A stretch of 64,000 nt of DNA from Segetibacter aerophilus (lineage in GTDB: Bacteria > Bacteroidota > Bacteroidia > Chitinophagales > Chitinophagaceae): positions 124,001 to 188,000 of the forward strand of contig NZ_BJYT01000008.1 of assembly GCF_007991655.1 (NCBI RefSeq), in the 5' to 3' direction. The notes under the pieces are model-generated. The model saw only the letters and a program-made list of their open reading frames with translations, had not been told where the DNA came from and ran no database searches. A program made the translations under genes and the position numbers. Positions 35,234-44,008 of the stretch are shown here, piece by piece. The first letter of the stretch is position 1. Each line of letters starts with the position of its first letter.

Positions 35234-37636
35234 ATGAGTTACCCTATAAATCCATCAGAAAACGAATTTGCCATCCCGGCAGGTAGTCAGTTTGATGTAA
35301 AAAAGTTTATCTATAAAATCATTGGTGTATTGCCGTGGTTTATAGTAAGCATTGTGCTTTGTATAATTGCTTCTAAAATTTATTTACGGTACACCATGCC
35401 TGTAAGTAAAATTTCTGCTTTCTTATTAATTAAGAGCCAGGAAGATGGGGGAAACTCTGAGTACAAGACTTTGAAGGAAATGGGACTTGTTACGCAAAAC
35501 AACGACGTTCAGAATGAAATGGACATTATCCGTTCTTATGCGTTGATGAGAAAAGTGGTGGACTCTCTACACCTTAATGTAAATATTTACAAAGAAGGGC
35601 GCGTGACCGCTTCTCCCATTTATGGCGAAAAGTCTCCTTTTTCAATCAAAGTAGTTGAGCCAAATCCAGGGGCAACGCCCAGTGGTTTCAAAATAGCTTT
35701 AAGAGAAAATGATTTTTTAGTAGGGGATAAGGGGTCAGAAAAAAGATATGCATATGGACAGGTTTTTGAAACAGACTTCGGTAAAATTAGCATTGAACGT
35801 AATCCTAATTTAAAACTTGATCCTAATGGTTTTAGGGTCTTTTTTAGTGATAAGGAAGGCGAAACAAAAAAGTATAAAAACGCAATAGATGTAAGGTTGA
35901 CGCATGATATGGGAGGTATCATAGAAATATCGATGGCCGACGAAATCCCGGAGCGCGCAATTATGATTGTGAACAAGTTGATTGATGTTTATAACAATGC
36001 GGGTCTGGATGATAAAAACGTGGCGAGTATCAGAACCATCAAATTTTTGAATGATAGAATTGATACGGTAGCACGGGAGTTAAATGCAGTTGAGTTAAGT
36101 AGCGCGAGGTTTAAATCTTCAAACAAAATCAATTCTATATCTGCTGAAGCCACTTCATACTTAGGCCAGGCCGTAACCGTTGACAACAAGAAGGCCGACC
36201 AGATGGCCCAGATAAGAGTGTTAGAGTCGTTAGAGAACTACATTACCGCCTCCAGAGGAAGTAATGATGCCATCCCTTCAAGCTTAGGCATTGGTGAACC
36301 TACACTCATTTCGTTAATCACTACTCACAATACCCTCACCCAAGAAAGGCAGAGGATGGCTTTAAAGAGTACTGACTCGGACCCACTTGTCGCCAACTTG
36401 AACTCGCAGATAAGAGACATTAGGGAAAATATTATTAGCAACATAAAGGCGCTTAAAGGAGGATACAACAGTAATTTAAACCAGGTACAAAACACTTACG
36501 GAAACATTGAAAGTAAGATTTCGGGTTTGCCGACAAAAGAAAAACAATTGGTTAACCTTTCCCGCCAGGTTAATCTTAAAGAGTCATTGTATTTGTACCT
36601 ACTTCAAAAGAAAGAAGAGTCACAGCTCTCACTTGCATCCAACATAAACAACACCCGTCTGGTGGATAGCGCTTTTAATACCGGTGTCATTAGGCCGGTA
36701 GCTTCACAAATACAGTTGTTTGCATTGCTTATTGGTCTAGCTATTCCAACGTTGATATTGGTCTTGCGTGATTTCTTCAACAATAAAATTAGCGACCGGA
36801 AAGAAATTGAAGAGGGAACTACTGTTCCGATTTTGGGTGAACTTTCGTACGAAAAGAATAAGAAAAACATTGTTATTGATAATAAAAGCCGTACGCCAAT
36901 TTCTGAGCAGTTTAGACTTATTCGCACCAACATCCAGTATATGGGTGCGGAGAAATCGGTCAAGACTATCCTGTTATCTTCCTTTATGAGTGGCGAAGGA
37001 AAGAGTTTTGTATCGCTTAACCTGGCAAGTAGTATGGGTATTACGGGAGCAAAAACTGTCATCCTCGAGTTTGACCTGCGCAAACCAAAGCTGAGTAAAT
37101 ATCTAAATGTGCCCGGCGAATACGGTATTTCAAACTACATTATTAAAGACATACCGGTAGAAGACATTATCAAAAAAGTTCCAGGGCACGAACATATTCA
37201 TGTAATTAGTTCAGGACCTATACCACCAAACCCCGCCGAGTTACTACTTAGTCCAAAGACGGAGTACCTGATGAAATACCTTCGAGAAAATTTCGATGTA
37301 ATCATAATAGACACAGCTCCGGTTGGATTAGTGACGGACGCATTATTGCTAGAAAAATATGCAGACCTCACTATGTTTATCGTCAGGCATAAATATTCAT
37401 CTAAAGCCGTTATTCCGTTTGTAGAAAAGCTGAACAGGGAGAAAAAAATTAAATCGCTTGCCCTTGTGGTAAATGGTATCAAAAATGATACTTCGTTTGG
37501 ATATGGGTATGGAGGATACGGCTACGGCTATGGATATGGCTACGGTTATGGCTACGGTTACGGGTATTACGTGCAGGATAAGAAGAAGGGTTTTCTCGAA
37601 AACCTGCTGGGCGGATTTAGTAAAAAGGACGCTTAG
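35234..37636 (+). CDS. wzc: Wzc-type polysaccharide co-polymerase and tyrosine autokinase (locus 2)
   Basis: An 800-residue BY-kinase, same architecture as the protein at 4367: TM1 at about residues 32-52, a Wzz-like periplasmic domain with coiled coil, TM2 at about 493-515, and a kinase domain with Walker A SGEGKS (Lys590), Walker A' Asp614 in LEFDLRKP and Walker B Asp693 in IIDTAP. The C-terminal cluster has 12 tyrosines and is followed by a further 20 or so residues ending in a basic, hydrophobic stretch that the first paralogue lacks. It should drive polymer-length control and export for locus 2. Confidence 0.92.
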   Translation: MSYPINPSENEFAIPAGSQFDVKKFIYKIIGVLPWFIVSIVLCIIASKIYLRYTMPVSKISAFLLIKSQEDGGNSEYKTLKEMGLVTQNNDVQNEMDIIRSYALMRKVVDSLHLNVNIYKEGRVTASPIYGEKSPFSIKVVEPNPGATPSGFKIALRENDFLVGDKGSEKRYAYGQVFETDFGKISIERNPNLKLDPNGFRVFFSDKEGETKKYKNAIDVRLTHDMGGIIEISMADEIPERAIMIVNKLIDVYNNAGLDDKNVASIRTIKFLNDRIDTVARELNAVELSSARFKSSNKINSISAEATSYLGQAVTVDNKKADQMAQIRVLESLENYITASRGSNDAIPSSLGIGEPTLISLITTHNTLTQERQRMALKSTDSDPLVANLNSQIRDIRENIISNIKALKGGYNSNLNQVQNTYGNIESKISGLPTKEKQLVNLSRQVNLKESLYLYLLQKKEESQLSLASNINNTRLVDSAFNTGVIRPVASQIQLFALLIGLAIPTLILVLRDFFNNKISDRKEIEEGTTVPILGELSYEKNKKNIVIDNKSRTPISEQFRLIRTNIQYMGAEKSVKTILLSSFMSGEGKSFVSLNLASSMGITGAKTVILEFDLRKPKLSKYLNVPGEYGISNYIIKDIPVEDIIKKVPGHEHIHVISSGPIPPNPAELLLSPKTEYLMKYLRENFDVIIIDTAPVGLVTDALLLEKYADLTMFIVRHKYSSKAVIPFVEKLNREKKIKSLALVVNGIKNDTSFGYGYGGYGYGYGYGYGYGYGYGYYVQDKKKGFLENLLGGFSKKDA
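37499..37570 (+). repeat. GGNTAY repeat coding the second Tyr-Gly tail
   Basis: Alternating Gly and Tyr codons (residues 756-779) with 12 tyrosine codons, one Gly-Gly interruption near the start and one Tyr-Tyr at the end. Longer than the equivalent tract at 6647. Confidence 0.85.
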
Positions 37637-37738
37637 AAATACGGGTTGCAATCATATTTTTATTTTACAAGTTACTCCTGTTGTAGAAGTACAATGGGAG
37701 TGAGGAAGCGAAGCTGTAAAGAAGAATGAAAGTTAAAT

Positions 37739-38245
37739 ATGGAAAACGATAAGAAGTGGTTTGCTATTTATACCAAACCAAGATGGGAAAAAAAGGTTAG
37801 CCGGGTTTTAGAACAAAAAGGGATTGTGTGCTGGTGTCCCCTTAGAAAAGTTGAAAAACAATGGAGCGACAGAAAGAAAATTATAGAAGAGCCATTGTTT
37901 ACCTCTTATGTCTTTGTCAACATTGACGAGAAAGAGAAAACCCCGGTGTTGATGACCGACGGGGTTTTAAACTTTGTTTACTATGTGGGTAAACCGGCAG
38001 TAATAAGAGACGAGGAAATTGACATCATCAAAAAATATCTTTCAGAAAAAGATGCCTCAGTTTCTGTCCAGTCGCTTAACTCCCTAGACGAGAATACAAG
38101 AATTAAAGTAAATCATGGTGTCTTTATGGATACCACCGGCACGGTCTTAAAAGGCGGAAAGAAAAAAGTATTTGTAAAGCTTGAAAGCTTAGACCAGGTC
38201 ATGATCGTCGAGTTTCCGATCGAGTACTTGTCGCCGCTTTTTTAA
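37739..38245 (+). CDS. UpxY/NusG-like transcription antiterminator
   Basis: A 168-residue NusG-family protein. The NGN domain at about residues 5-110 begins KWFAIYTKPRWEKKV and contains PLFTSYVFVNID; a KOW-like segment at about 115-165 includes TGTVLKGGKKKVFVKLE. Specialised NusG paralogues of this type (UpxY in Bacteroides, LoaP/RfaH elsewhere) let RNA polymerase read through long polysaccharide operons. Its place after wza-wzc and before the sugar genes suggests it acts on the 25-kb stretch downstream. In Bacteroides capsule loci the gene is normally first. Confidence 0.88.
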   Translation: MENDKKWFAIYTKPRWEKKVSRVLEQKGIVCWCPLRKVEKQWSDRKKIIEEPLFTSYVFVNIDEKEKTPVLMTDGVLNFVYYVGKPAVIRDEEIDIIKKYLSEKDASVSVQSLNSLDENTRIKVNHGVFMDTTGTVLKGGKKKVFVKLESLDQVMIVEFPIEYLSPLF

Positions 38246-38266
38246 TTTTTGTATTAATCCATCTTA

Positions 38267-39265
38267 TTGAAAATCCTTCTCATTGGCCTTGGTTCTATAG
38301 GTCGTAGACATCTACGCAATCTTCTGACCCTTGGATACAACCAGATATCTGTTGTCAGCCGTTCTGCCACACTCCCTGCCGAGTTTGATTTTCTCAGGGT
38401 TTACTCTTCACTACAAGATGCTCTATCGTCTTCGGTTTTCGATACTGCCATCATTTGCACTCCCACATCGCTTCACCTCGCCTCAGCCAGCATCTTGCTA
38501 CACGCGAAAATCCCGAACATATATCTCGAAAAGCCCGTAAGTCATTCTTATAATGGAATAGAGGATCTACTTGCCTTAGCCGCTTCTTACGAAAGTAATA
38601 TTGTGGTTGGTTACGATCTTCATTTCGATCCGGGAATGCAAAAGGTTCACGAACTGCTTGCAGAAAATGTTATTGGTAAAGTAGTTTCTGTCAACGCTTT
38701 TGTGGGCCAGTTCTTACCAGATTGGCGGCCAGCTGAAGATTATACAAAAGGGATGAGTGCTAAGAAGGAAACGGGTGGCGGAGTTATGCTTGATTTAGTA
38801 CATGAGTTTGACTATCTCCTATGGCTGTTAGGGCCAGTGGAAACTGTTGCATCCCAATACTCCAACACTGGTGCTTTGCAAATTGAAACTGAAGATGTAT
38901 GCGACGTGCTACTAAAGTTTGACAATGGGGCTACAGGAACTTTGCATCTTGATTACCTTCAAAAAAAGCTGGTTAGAAATTGTACGATCACTGGCTTCAA
39001 TGGCGCTATAACCTGCAACCTTGCCGAGAACAAGGTAAGTTGGATAAATAAAGACAAGCAGGAAGAAGAATTCGAATACAAAGGATTTGAAAGGAACGGT
39101 AGGTTTATACAAATAATGAAGGCTTTTTTAGAAAATAAGAAAGACGCACGATTAACCAGTTTGCAGCAAGGAATTGAAAGTTTGAAACTTGTGCTTGCAG
39201 CAAAACGCTCCTCTGAAAAAGCCCGATTTGTAACGCTTAACACATTCAATCCTTCAGCCAGCTGA
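38267..39265 (+). CDS. Gfo/Idh/MocA family oxidoreductase
   Basis: A 332-residue NAD(P)-dependent sugar oxidoreductase. It has GLGSIGRRH in the Rossmann motif near the N-terminus, the EKP motif in YLEKPVSH, and GGGVMLDLVHEFDYLLWL in the C-terminal domain. The start is TTG; no ATG precedes the first strand. It overlaps the CMP-sugar synthetase by one base (TGATG), and similar oxidoreductases occur in nonulosonic-acid loci next to a LegF/PtmB-like gene. Its own substrate is unknown. Confidence 0.85.
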   Translation: MKILLIGLGSIGRRHLRNLLTLGYNQISVVSRSATLPAEFDFLRVYSSLQDALSSSVFDTAIICTPTSLHLASASILLHAKIPNIYLEKPVSHSYNGIEDLLALAASYESNIVVGYDLHFDPGMQKVHELLAENVIGKVVSVNAFVGQFLPDWRPAEDYTKGMSAKKETGGGVMLDLVHEFDYLLWLLGPVETVASQYSNTGALQIETEDVCDVLLKFDNGATGTLHLDYLQKKLVRNCTITGFNGAITCNLAENKVSWINKDKQEEEFEYKGFERNGRFIQIMKAFLENKKDARLTSLQQGIESLKLVLAAKRSSEKARFVTLNTFNPSAS

Positions 39266-39960
39266 TGATACTAGCTACTATCTGTTGTCGCGGAGGATCG
39301 AAAGGCGTACCGGGAAAAAATATAAGACTGCTGAAAGACAAACCCCTCATCGCTTATACAATCGAAGCAGCCAGCGGTAGTTTGCACATAAATAACCTTA
39401 TTATTTCAACTGACGATGAAAGCATTGCTTCCATCGCCAAACAATATGGTGCAGCAGTTCCTTTTATGCGTCCTGCTGACCTGGCAACTGATACAGCTTC
39501 TAAGTGGCCCGTATTTATTCACGCAGTGGAAACCTACGAAAAACTTTCAGGTAAATCAGTGGATTACCTGGTAGATCTTGATGTCACGGTACCTCTGAAA
39601 ATAGCAGAAGATATAGATGGGGCAATTGAACTTGCCTTAAGCGATACAACAGCAGACGTTGTTATAACCGGGTACGAACCGGAACGCAATCCCTACTTCA
39701 ACATGATGGAAGTTGATGACAACGGGTATGCACAGATTGTAAAAAAAGGCGACCGGCCAATTGTAAGAAGACAAGATGCTCCCAAGGTTTATAGCTTAAC
39801 TCCGGCTGCTTATGTTGTTAAAAAAAGTGCCTTGTATGAGTACGAGCATTGGAGTAAAGCCAGGTGTAAAATTTACGAGATCCCTCGTGAAAGAGCGGTG
39901 GATATAGATACAGAGATTGACTTTAAAATTGTGGAGTTTTTAATGGATCACTATAAATGA
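39265..39960 (+). CDS. CMP-nonulosonate cytidylyltransferase (NeuA/LegF/PtmB-like)
   Basis: A 231-residue acylneuraminate cytidylyltransferase with the family start CCRGGSKGVPGKNIRLL, STDDESIASIA and YLVDLDVTVPL. It activates a nonulosonic acid with CTP. The three-gene set (oxidoreductase, cytidylyltransferase, SDR) resembles Campylobacter ptmA/ptmB gene neighbourhoods more than a sialic-acid neuA operon. The exact sugar (Neu5Ac, legionaminate or other) cannot be read by eye. It overlaps both neighbours (1 and 4 bases). Confidence 0.88.
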   Translation: MILATICCRGGSKGVPGKNIRLLKDKPLIAYTIEAASGSLHINNLIISTDDESIASIAKQYGAAVPFMRPADLATDTASKWPVFIHAVETYEKLSGKSVDYLVDLDVTVPLKIAEDIDGAIELALSDTTADVVITGYEPERNPYFNMMEVDDNGYAQIVKKGDRPIVRRQDAPKVYSLTPAAYVVKKSALYEYEHWSKARCKIYEIPRERAVDIDTEIDFKIVEFLMDHYK

Positions 39961-40757
39961 ACGAACTGAATTTATTTGACTTATCAGGAAGAGTTACAAT
40001 CATAACAGGGGGCGCGGGACTTCTTGCTTCCGAACATGCCATCGCTTTACATGCGCACGGTGCCAAAGTCATACTCGCCGATTTCAACCAAGAAAAATGC
40101 ACGCTGGCTGTTGAAGCACTTGCAAAAGATGGAGTAATTGCAAGCGCAAAATTTTGCGACGTCACGAAAAAAGAAAGCTGGGAAACACTACTAAAGGAAG
40201 TCTTAGATGAATTTGGGAAAGTTGACATTTTAGTTAATAATGCCGGGTTCACCAACCAAAGCAAATCCGCCAACTTTGATGCTTCCTTTGAAAACTTTCC
40301 TTTGGAAGATTGGAATGCCATCATGAACGTCAACCTCACCGGTTCGTTTTTAGGATGCCAGGTGGTTGGCAAACATTTGCTCGAAAATGGCAAAGGATCC
40401 ATCATAAACATTGCCTCATTATACGGCGTCGTTAGTCCTAATCATAAAATTTATCCCGGTACGGGCATCTCTCAACCTGTTGCTTATAGCGTAAGCAAAC
40501 ATGGTGTTGTTGCCCTCACAAAATACCTTGCTACACTTTGGGCAGAAAAAGGTGTTAGGGTAAATTCTTTAACTCCTGGTGGAATTTTTAATGGCCACGA
40601 AGGGTTGTTCCTCGAGCGTTTCAAACAGCTCAACCCGATAGGGCGAATGAGCGATAAAACAGAACTACGTGGCGGAATTGTTTTTCTTGCAAGCGATGCG
40701 AGTAGTCATGTTGTTGGCCACAATCTCGTAATCGACGGCGGCTGGACGGCCTGGTAA
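39957..40757 (+). CDS. Short-chain dehydrogenase/reductase (PtmA-like)
   Basis: A 266-residue classical SDR with the TGGAGLLASEHA cofactor motif, NNAG, catalytic Ser in IASLYG and Y-x3-K in YSVSK, ending in the tetramer-interface DGGW. It overlaps the cytidylyltransferase by four bases. In Campylobacter the similarly placed PtmA belongs to legionaminic-acid synthesis; that role is suggested here by context only. Confidence 0.87.
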   Translation: MNELNLFDLSGRVTIITGGAGLLASEHAIALHAHGAKVILADFNQEKCTLAVEALAKDGVIASAKFCDVTKKESWETLLKEVLDEFGKVDILVNNAGFTNQSKSANFDASFENFPLEDWNAIMNVNLTGSFLGCQVVGKHLLENGKGSIINIASLYGVVSPNHKIYPGTGISQPVAYSVSKHGVVALTKYLATLWAEKGVRVNSLTPGGIFNGHEGLFLERFKQLNPIGRMSDKTELRGGIVFLASDASSHVVGHNLVIDGGWTAW

Positions 40758-40806
40758 TAAAAGAGCCGGTTTTTTCGTTATTAGGTTTTCACTTTATCCC
40801 CTAATA

Positions 40807-41976
40807 ATGTTAGCTACAGCCAGGCTCAAAGATCAGTTACTGTCGAAAAGTTCAGGTGCTAAAAATTTGTTTTTTTTCGTTCTTTTTGTAGCCGTTGTCG
40901 TTGTTTACATGGTGCATCTCAGCAAGCGTCCGTTGTATAACTCCGACATGTTGCCTTACATGGGAGTTGTTTTGCAATTGAACGGTCTCGATGCAAAACA
41001 GGTTCATCAATCGGTCTATGCGATAACAAAGGAAAGCGTACCCGCAAAAAACTTTGTTGAGTTAACTGCATTAAATAAGGGGCGGGTGGAACGCTACAAT
41101 GACTACGCTTTGTTTTATGATTACCTGAGGTTCTTCCGTCTAAAACCTTTATACGTCTTTGTGATAAAAGCATTTTATAGCGTAGGAATTAACTTAGCTT
41201 TTGCCACAGTTCTTCCTTCCCTGATTTGTGCAGGCGGATTGTTGATTGCTTTTTATTTAGCCATCCAAAAGCTGTTTACTGGCGGTATCATTCCTTTTTT
41301 TCTTAGTACCGTTGTTCTATTGCTTGGTTTCACCAATGAACTAGCTGTCATTTCTACGCCTGATGCAATGTCCTCGTTACTTGTCTTTATCCTATTTCTA
41401 AACCTGTTCTTCAGCGGCAAGTTAGGTGTTTCTTACCTGCTTCTGGCGCTCGCCGTATTCACGCGAATTGACAACCTGACGTTCTTACCATTCATCTTAT
41501 ATTATTACAGAATGAATAATATAAACATCCGTTCTATAATAAAAGGAGTATCAGCACTAGCTGTTCTTAGCATTATAGTTATTGTCGTTCCTTACTTTTT
41601 CGGCAATCACTTAACCTGGTTCAAAGACTTCATTTTTAAACCTTCAGTCTATGCTTCCCTTGTTAGAAAAAGTGCCACATTAATGAGAACAGATTTCAAT
41701 TTATTATTCGCGCTTGTCTTAGTGCTATTGTATTCGAGGCTATCTGTACGCAAAGACTTAAAGACACTTTTTACAGGCATTCTGCTTGCAATGTCGGTGA
41801 GGTTCTTATTATTTCCCTCTTACGAAGAAAGGTTCTATTACATTTTTAAACTCATGCTTCTTTTCATTGCAGTTGCACCTTTTTCTTATAACTTAACCAC
41901 CAGCAAAACGTTGGTAATGGTTCCAAGAGGGCGTCGTATACAAGGTTCTGCACCCGGGTATTCTTTTTCAAACTAA
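40807..41976 (+). CDS. Polytopic membrane protein, possible GT-C glycosyltransferase
   Basis: A 389-residue protein with about 9-10 TM segments. After TM1 the first periplasmic loop has YNSDMLPYMGVV, reminiscent of the acidic loop of GT-C enzymes but with SDM rather than a clear DD/DxD. I do not recognise a named family. It may transfer a sugar from a lipid donor in the periplasm or be another membrane component of the locus. The C-terminus is basic and cytoplasmic in prediction. Confidence 0.72.
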   Translation: MLATARLKDQLLSKSSGAKNLFFFVLFVAVVVVYMVHLSKRPLYNSDMLPYMGVVLQLNGLDAKQVHQSVYAITKESVPAKNFVELTALNKGRVERYNDYALFYDYLRFFRLKPLYVFVIKAFYSVGINLAFATVLPSLICAGGLLIAFYLAIQKLFTGGIIPFFLSTVVLLLGFTNELAVISTPDAMSSLLVFILFLNLFFSGKLGVSYLLLALAVFTRIDNLTFLPFILYYYRMNNINIRSIIKGVSALAVLSIIVIVVPYFFGNHLTWFKDFIFKPSVYASLVRKSATLMRTDFNLLFALVLVLLYSRLSVRKDLKTLFTGILLAMSVRFLLFPSYEERFYYIFKLMLLFIAVAPFSYNLTTSKTLVMVPRGRRIQGSAPGYSFSN

Positions 41977-42041
41977 CAGGTACATACCCGCTCTCGTTGT
42001 AGTAGTATTTTTCAATTTTCTGGTACCGGCTTTTGATCTTT

Positions 42042-42071
42042 AATAAGCATTGTTGTGTCACTCACTTGTAC
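42042..42071 (-). repeat. Dispersed intergenic box, copy C
   Basis: The exact 20-base core on the minus strand (42071 to 42052), then A and an ATG (42050-42048) opening a 12-codon frame MLIKDQKPVPEN, stop at 42012. The gap between two plus-strand genes is 178 bp. Downstream similarity to copy D extends over AAAGAT and AAGCCGGT, suggesting an element of about 45 bp. Confidence 0.85.
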
Positions 42072-42154
42072 AATTATATCTTCCGGCATCGCCACGCAGG
42101 CAAGCCATGAAATTCGAATAGCAGTCTGCATATAGCAGCAGTTTAAAACACCCT

Positions 42155-42904
42155 ATGAACCTTCCCATTCTTGAGCCCATTCTTAAAAGAGTTCTTCATT
42201 CTCAAACAGCTAAAAACATACTGAGGAAACAGGGTAAAAGGATTGTTGATTATCCGACAGGAGAACATAAAAAAATTGTTGACCTTCTCAAGCTAAAAAA
42301 GATTGACCTCGTTTTAGACATTGGCGCAAATGAAGGTCAATATGCTTCATACCTTCGAACAATTGGTTATAAAGGTGCTATTATTTCCTTTGAACCTTTA
42401 AACGGTGTTTTTGAAAAACTGCAAATAAAAGCTTCAAAAGATCCTTTATGGAGTTGTCATCAACTTGCTTTGGGAGATAAAGAAGAGACGACCATTATCA
42501 ACGTCTCAGAAAACTCTCAAAGCAGCTCGCTACTCGAGGTGAAGTCTTTTGACTATGGCGTCAAGAGTGGAATGAACTACGTCAGCGAGCAACAAGTGAC
42601 CGTTAAAACACTTGACAGTTTATTCGCCGAAATAACAAAAGGCTACAATAACATTTATCTAAAACTTGACGTGCAGGGATTTGAAAAAAAGGTATTGGAT
42701 GGTGCACAGGAGTCATTGCAATCTGTCACTGGTGTCCAGTTCGAAATGGCTTTTGAAGAGTTGTACAAAGGCGAATTTTTATTCAATGATGTGATTGATT
42801 ATCTCAAAGAAAGAAGCTTTCACTTGTGCGCTTTAAAGAACGGCTTCCATAACCAGGAGACCGGCAAGTTGTATGAGGCCGACGGGATATTTTATAAAAT
42901 GTGA
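42155..42904 (+). CDS. FkbM-family methyltransferase
   Basis: A 249-residue SAM-dependent methyltransferase with LDIGANEGQYASYLR (motif I), SFEPLNGVF, and the FkbM-typical VKTLDSLFAE...LKLDVQGFEKKVLDGA segment. FkbM enzymes O-methylate sugars and polyketides. In locus 2 it probably methylates a glycan residue. Confidence 0.88.
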   Translation: MNLPILEPILKRVLHSQTAKNILRKQGKRIVDYPTGEHKKIVDLLKLKKIDLVLDIGANEGQYASYLRTIGYKGAIISFEPLNGVFEKLQIKASKDPLWSCHQLALGDKEETTIINVSENSQSSSLLEVKSFDYGVKSGMNYVSEQQVTVKTLDSLFAEITKGYNNIYLKLDVQGFEKKVLDGAQESLQSVTGVQFEMAFEELYKGEFLFNDVIDYLKERSFHLCALKNGFHNQETGKLYEADGIFYKM

Positions 42905-42949
42905 GAAACAGTCGATAAAACATTAAAACAACAGAGCAGTATTAATAGC

Positions 42950-43990
42950 ATGAATAATTACATCGAAATAGCCGGGCGAAAGATTGGAATAGATTTTCCG
43001 CCTTTGGTTATTGCTGAGATTGGAATAAATCACGAAGGCTCTCTTACCGTGGCCAAAGAAATCGTCGATGCTGCCAAGGCTGCCGGTGTAGAAGTAGTAA
43101 AGCACCAAACTCACATTGTAGAAGATGAGATGAGCAGTGCTGCAAAAAATACAATCCCTGGCAATGCTGATGTAAGCATTTACGAGATTATGCGTCGGTG
43201 TTCCCTGAACGAAGAAGACGAACTGCAGTTAAAAAACTATGTAGAAAGTCAGGGGATGATTTTCATAAGTACACCTTTTAGCCGTGCGGCTGCAGACAGG
43301 TTACATAAATGGAATGTTCCTGCTTATAAGATCGGGTCTGGTGAATGCAACAACTATCCTTTGCTTGAGCATATTGCTTCGTTCGGCAAGCCTGTCATCC
43401 TGAGCACCGGAATGAATACTATTGAAAGTGTTTCGAAAGCAGTGGCAATTTTTAAGAAGCAAAACATTCCTTATGCATTGCTACATACTACCAATTTATA
43501 TCCAACCCCAAATCACCTCGTTAGATTAGGGGCAATGGTCGAAGTTCAAAACGCTTTCCCGGATGCTGTAGTGGGCTTGAGCGACCATACACTTACCAAC
43601 CATGCTTGCTTTGGCGCCGTGGCTTTAGGTGCTTCCATTTTAGAAAGACATTTTACTGATAGAATGGATCGTCCCGGTCCTGATATTATTTGCTCTATGG
43701 ATGTAAAAGCTTGTACTGAATTAATAGAAGGTGCTAAAGTTATAGCCCAACAACGTGGCGGCCAAAAAGGGCCTGCCAAGGAAGAGCAGGTAACTATTGA
43801 TTTTGCATTCGCAACGGTTTGCACAATTAAACCGGTCGCAAAAGGAGAAGTATTTACCAAAGAGAACATTTGGGTAAAGCGGCCGGGAAAAGGCGGCATC
43901 ATCGCTGAAGAATATGAAAATGTTTTAGGAAAAACTGCCGCTAAGGATCTAGCGTTTGACATGCAGGTGAATTACGAAGACATTCATTAA
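42950..43990 (+). CDS. neuB: N-acetylneuraminate synthase family protein (NeuB/LegI)
   Basis: A 346-residue nonulosonate synthase. The TIM-barrel NeuB domain starts [20 protein letters not shown] and includes [31 protein letters not shown] and GLSDHT; the C-terminal SAF (antifreeze-like) domain spans about residues 285-345. It condenses an N-acyl mannosamine-type sugar with phosphoenolpyruvate to a nine-carbon acid. With the NeuC-like gene at 46749 and the cytidylyltransferase at 39265 it makes a three-step core, split by other genes. Neu5Ac and legionaminate synthases are not separable here. Confidence 0.92.
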   Translation: MNNYIEIAGRKIGIDFPPLVIAEIGINHEGSLTVAKEIVDAAKAAGVEVVKHQTHIVEDEMSSAAKNTIPGNADVSIYEIMRRCSLNEEDELQLKNYVESQGMIFISTPFSRAAADRLHKWNVPAYKIGSGECNNYPLLEHIASFGKPVILSTGMNTIESVSKAVAIFKKQNIPYALLHTTNLYPTPNHLVRLGAMVEVQNAFPDAVVGLSDHTLTNHACFGAVALGASILERHFTDRMDRPGPDIICSMDVKACTELIEGAKVIAQQRGGQKGPAKEEQVTIDFAFATVCTIKPVAKGEVFTKENIWVKRPGKGGIIAEEYENVLGKTAAKDLAFDMQVNYEDIH

Positions 43991-44008
43991 TTCAATTTAG
44001 CCTGCACG

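Noticed and set aside
36604-37083. 159-codon minus-strand frame
   Set aside because: Antisense to the Wzc kinase domain; no recognisable protein.
37689-37725. Possible degenerate box (GTACAATGGGAGTGAGGAAGC) before the antiterminator
   Set aside because: Only a loose match needing gaps; GTACAA and a GAGTGA stretch are not enough to separate it from chance.
39923-40411. 162-codon minus-strand frame
   Set aside because: Antisense to the SDR gene, which is intact with all motifs; low-complexity composition rich in Ser, Ala and Pro as expected for a shadow.
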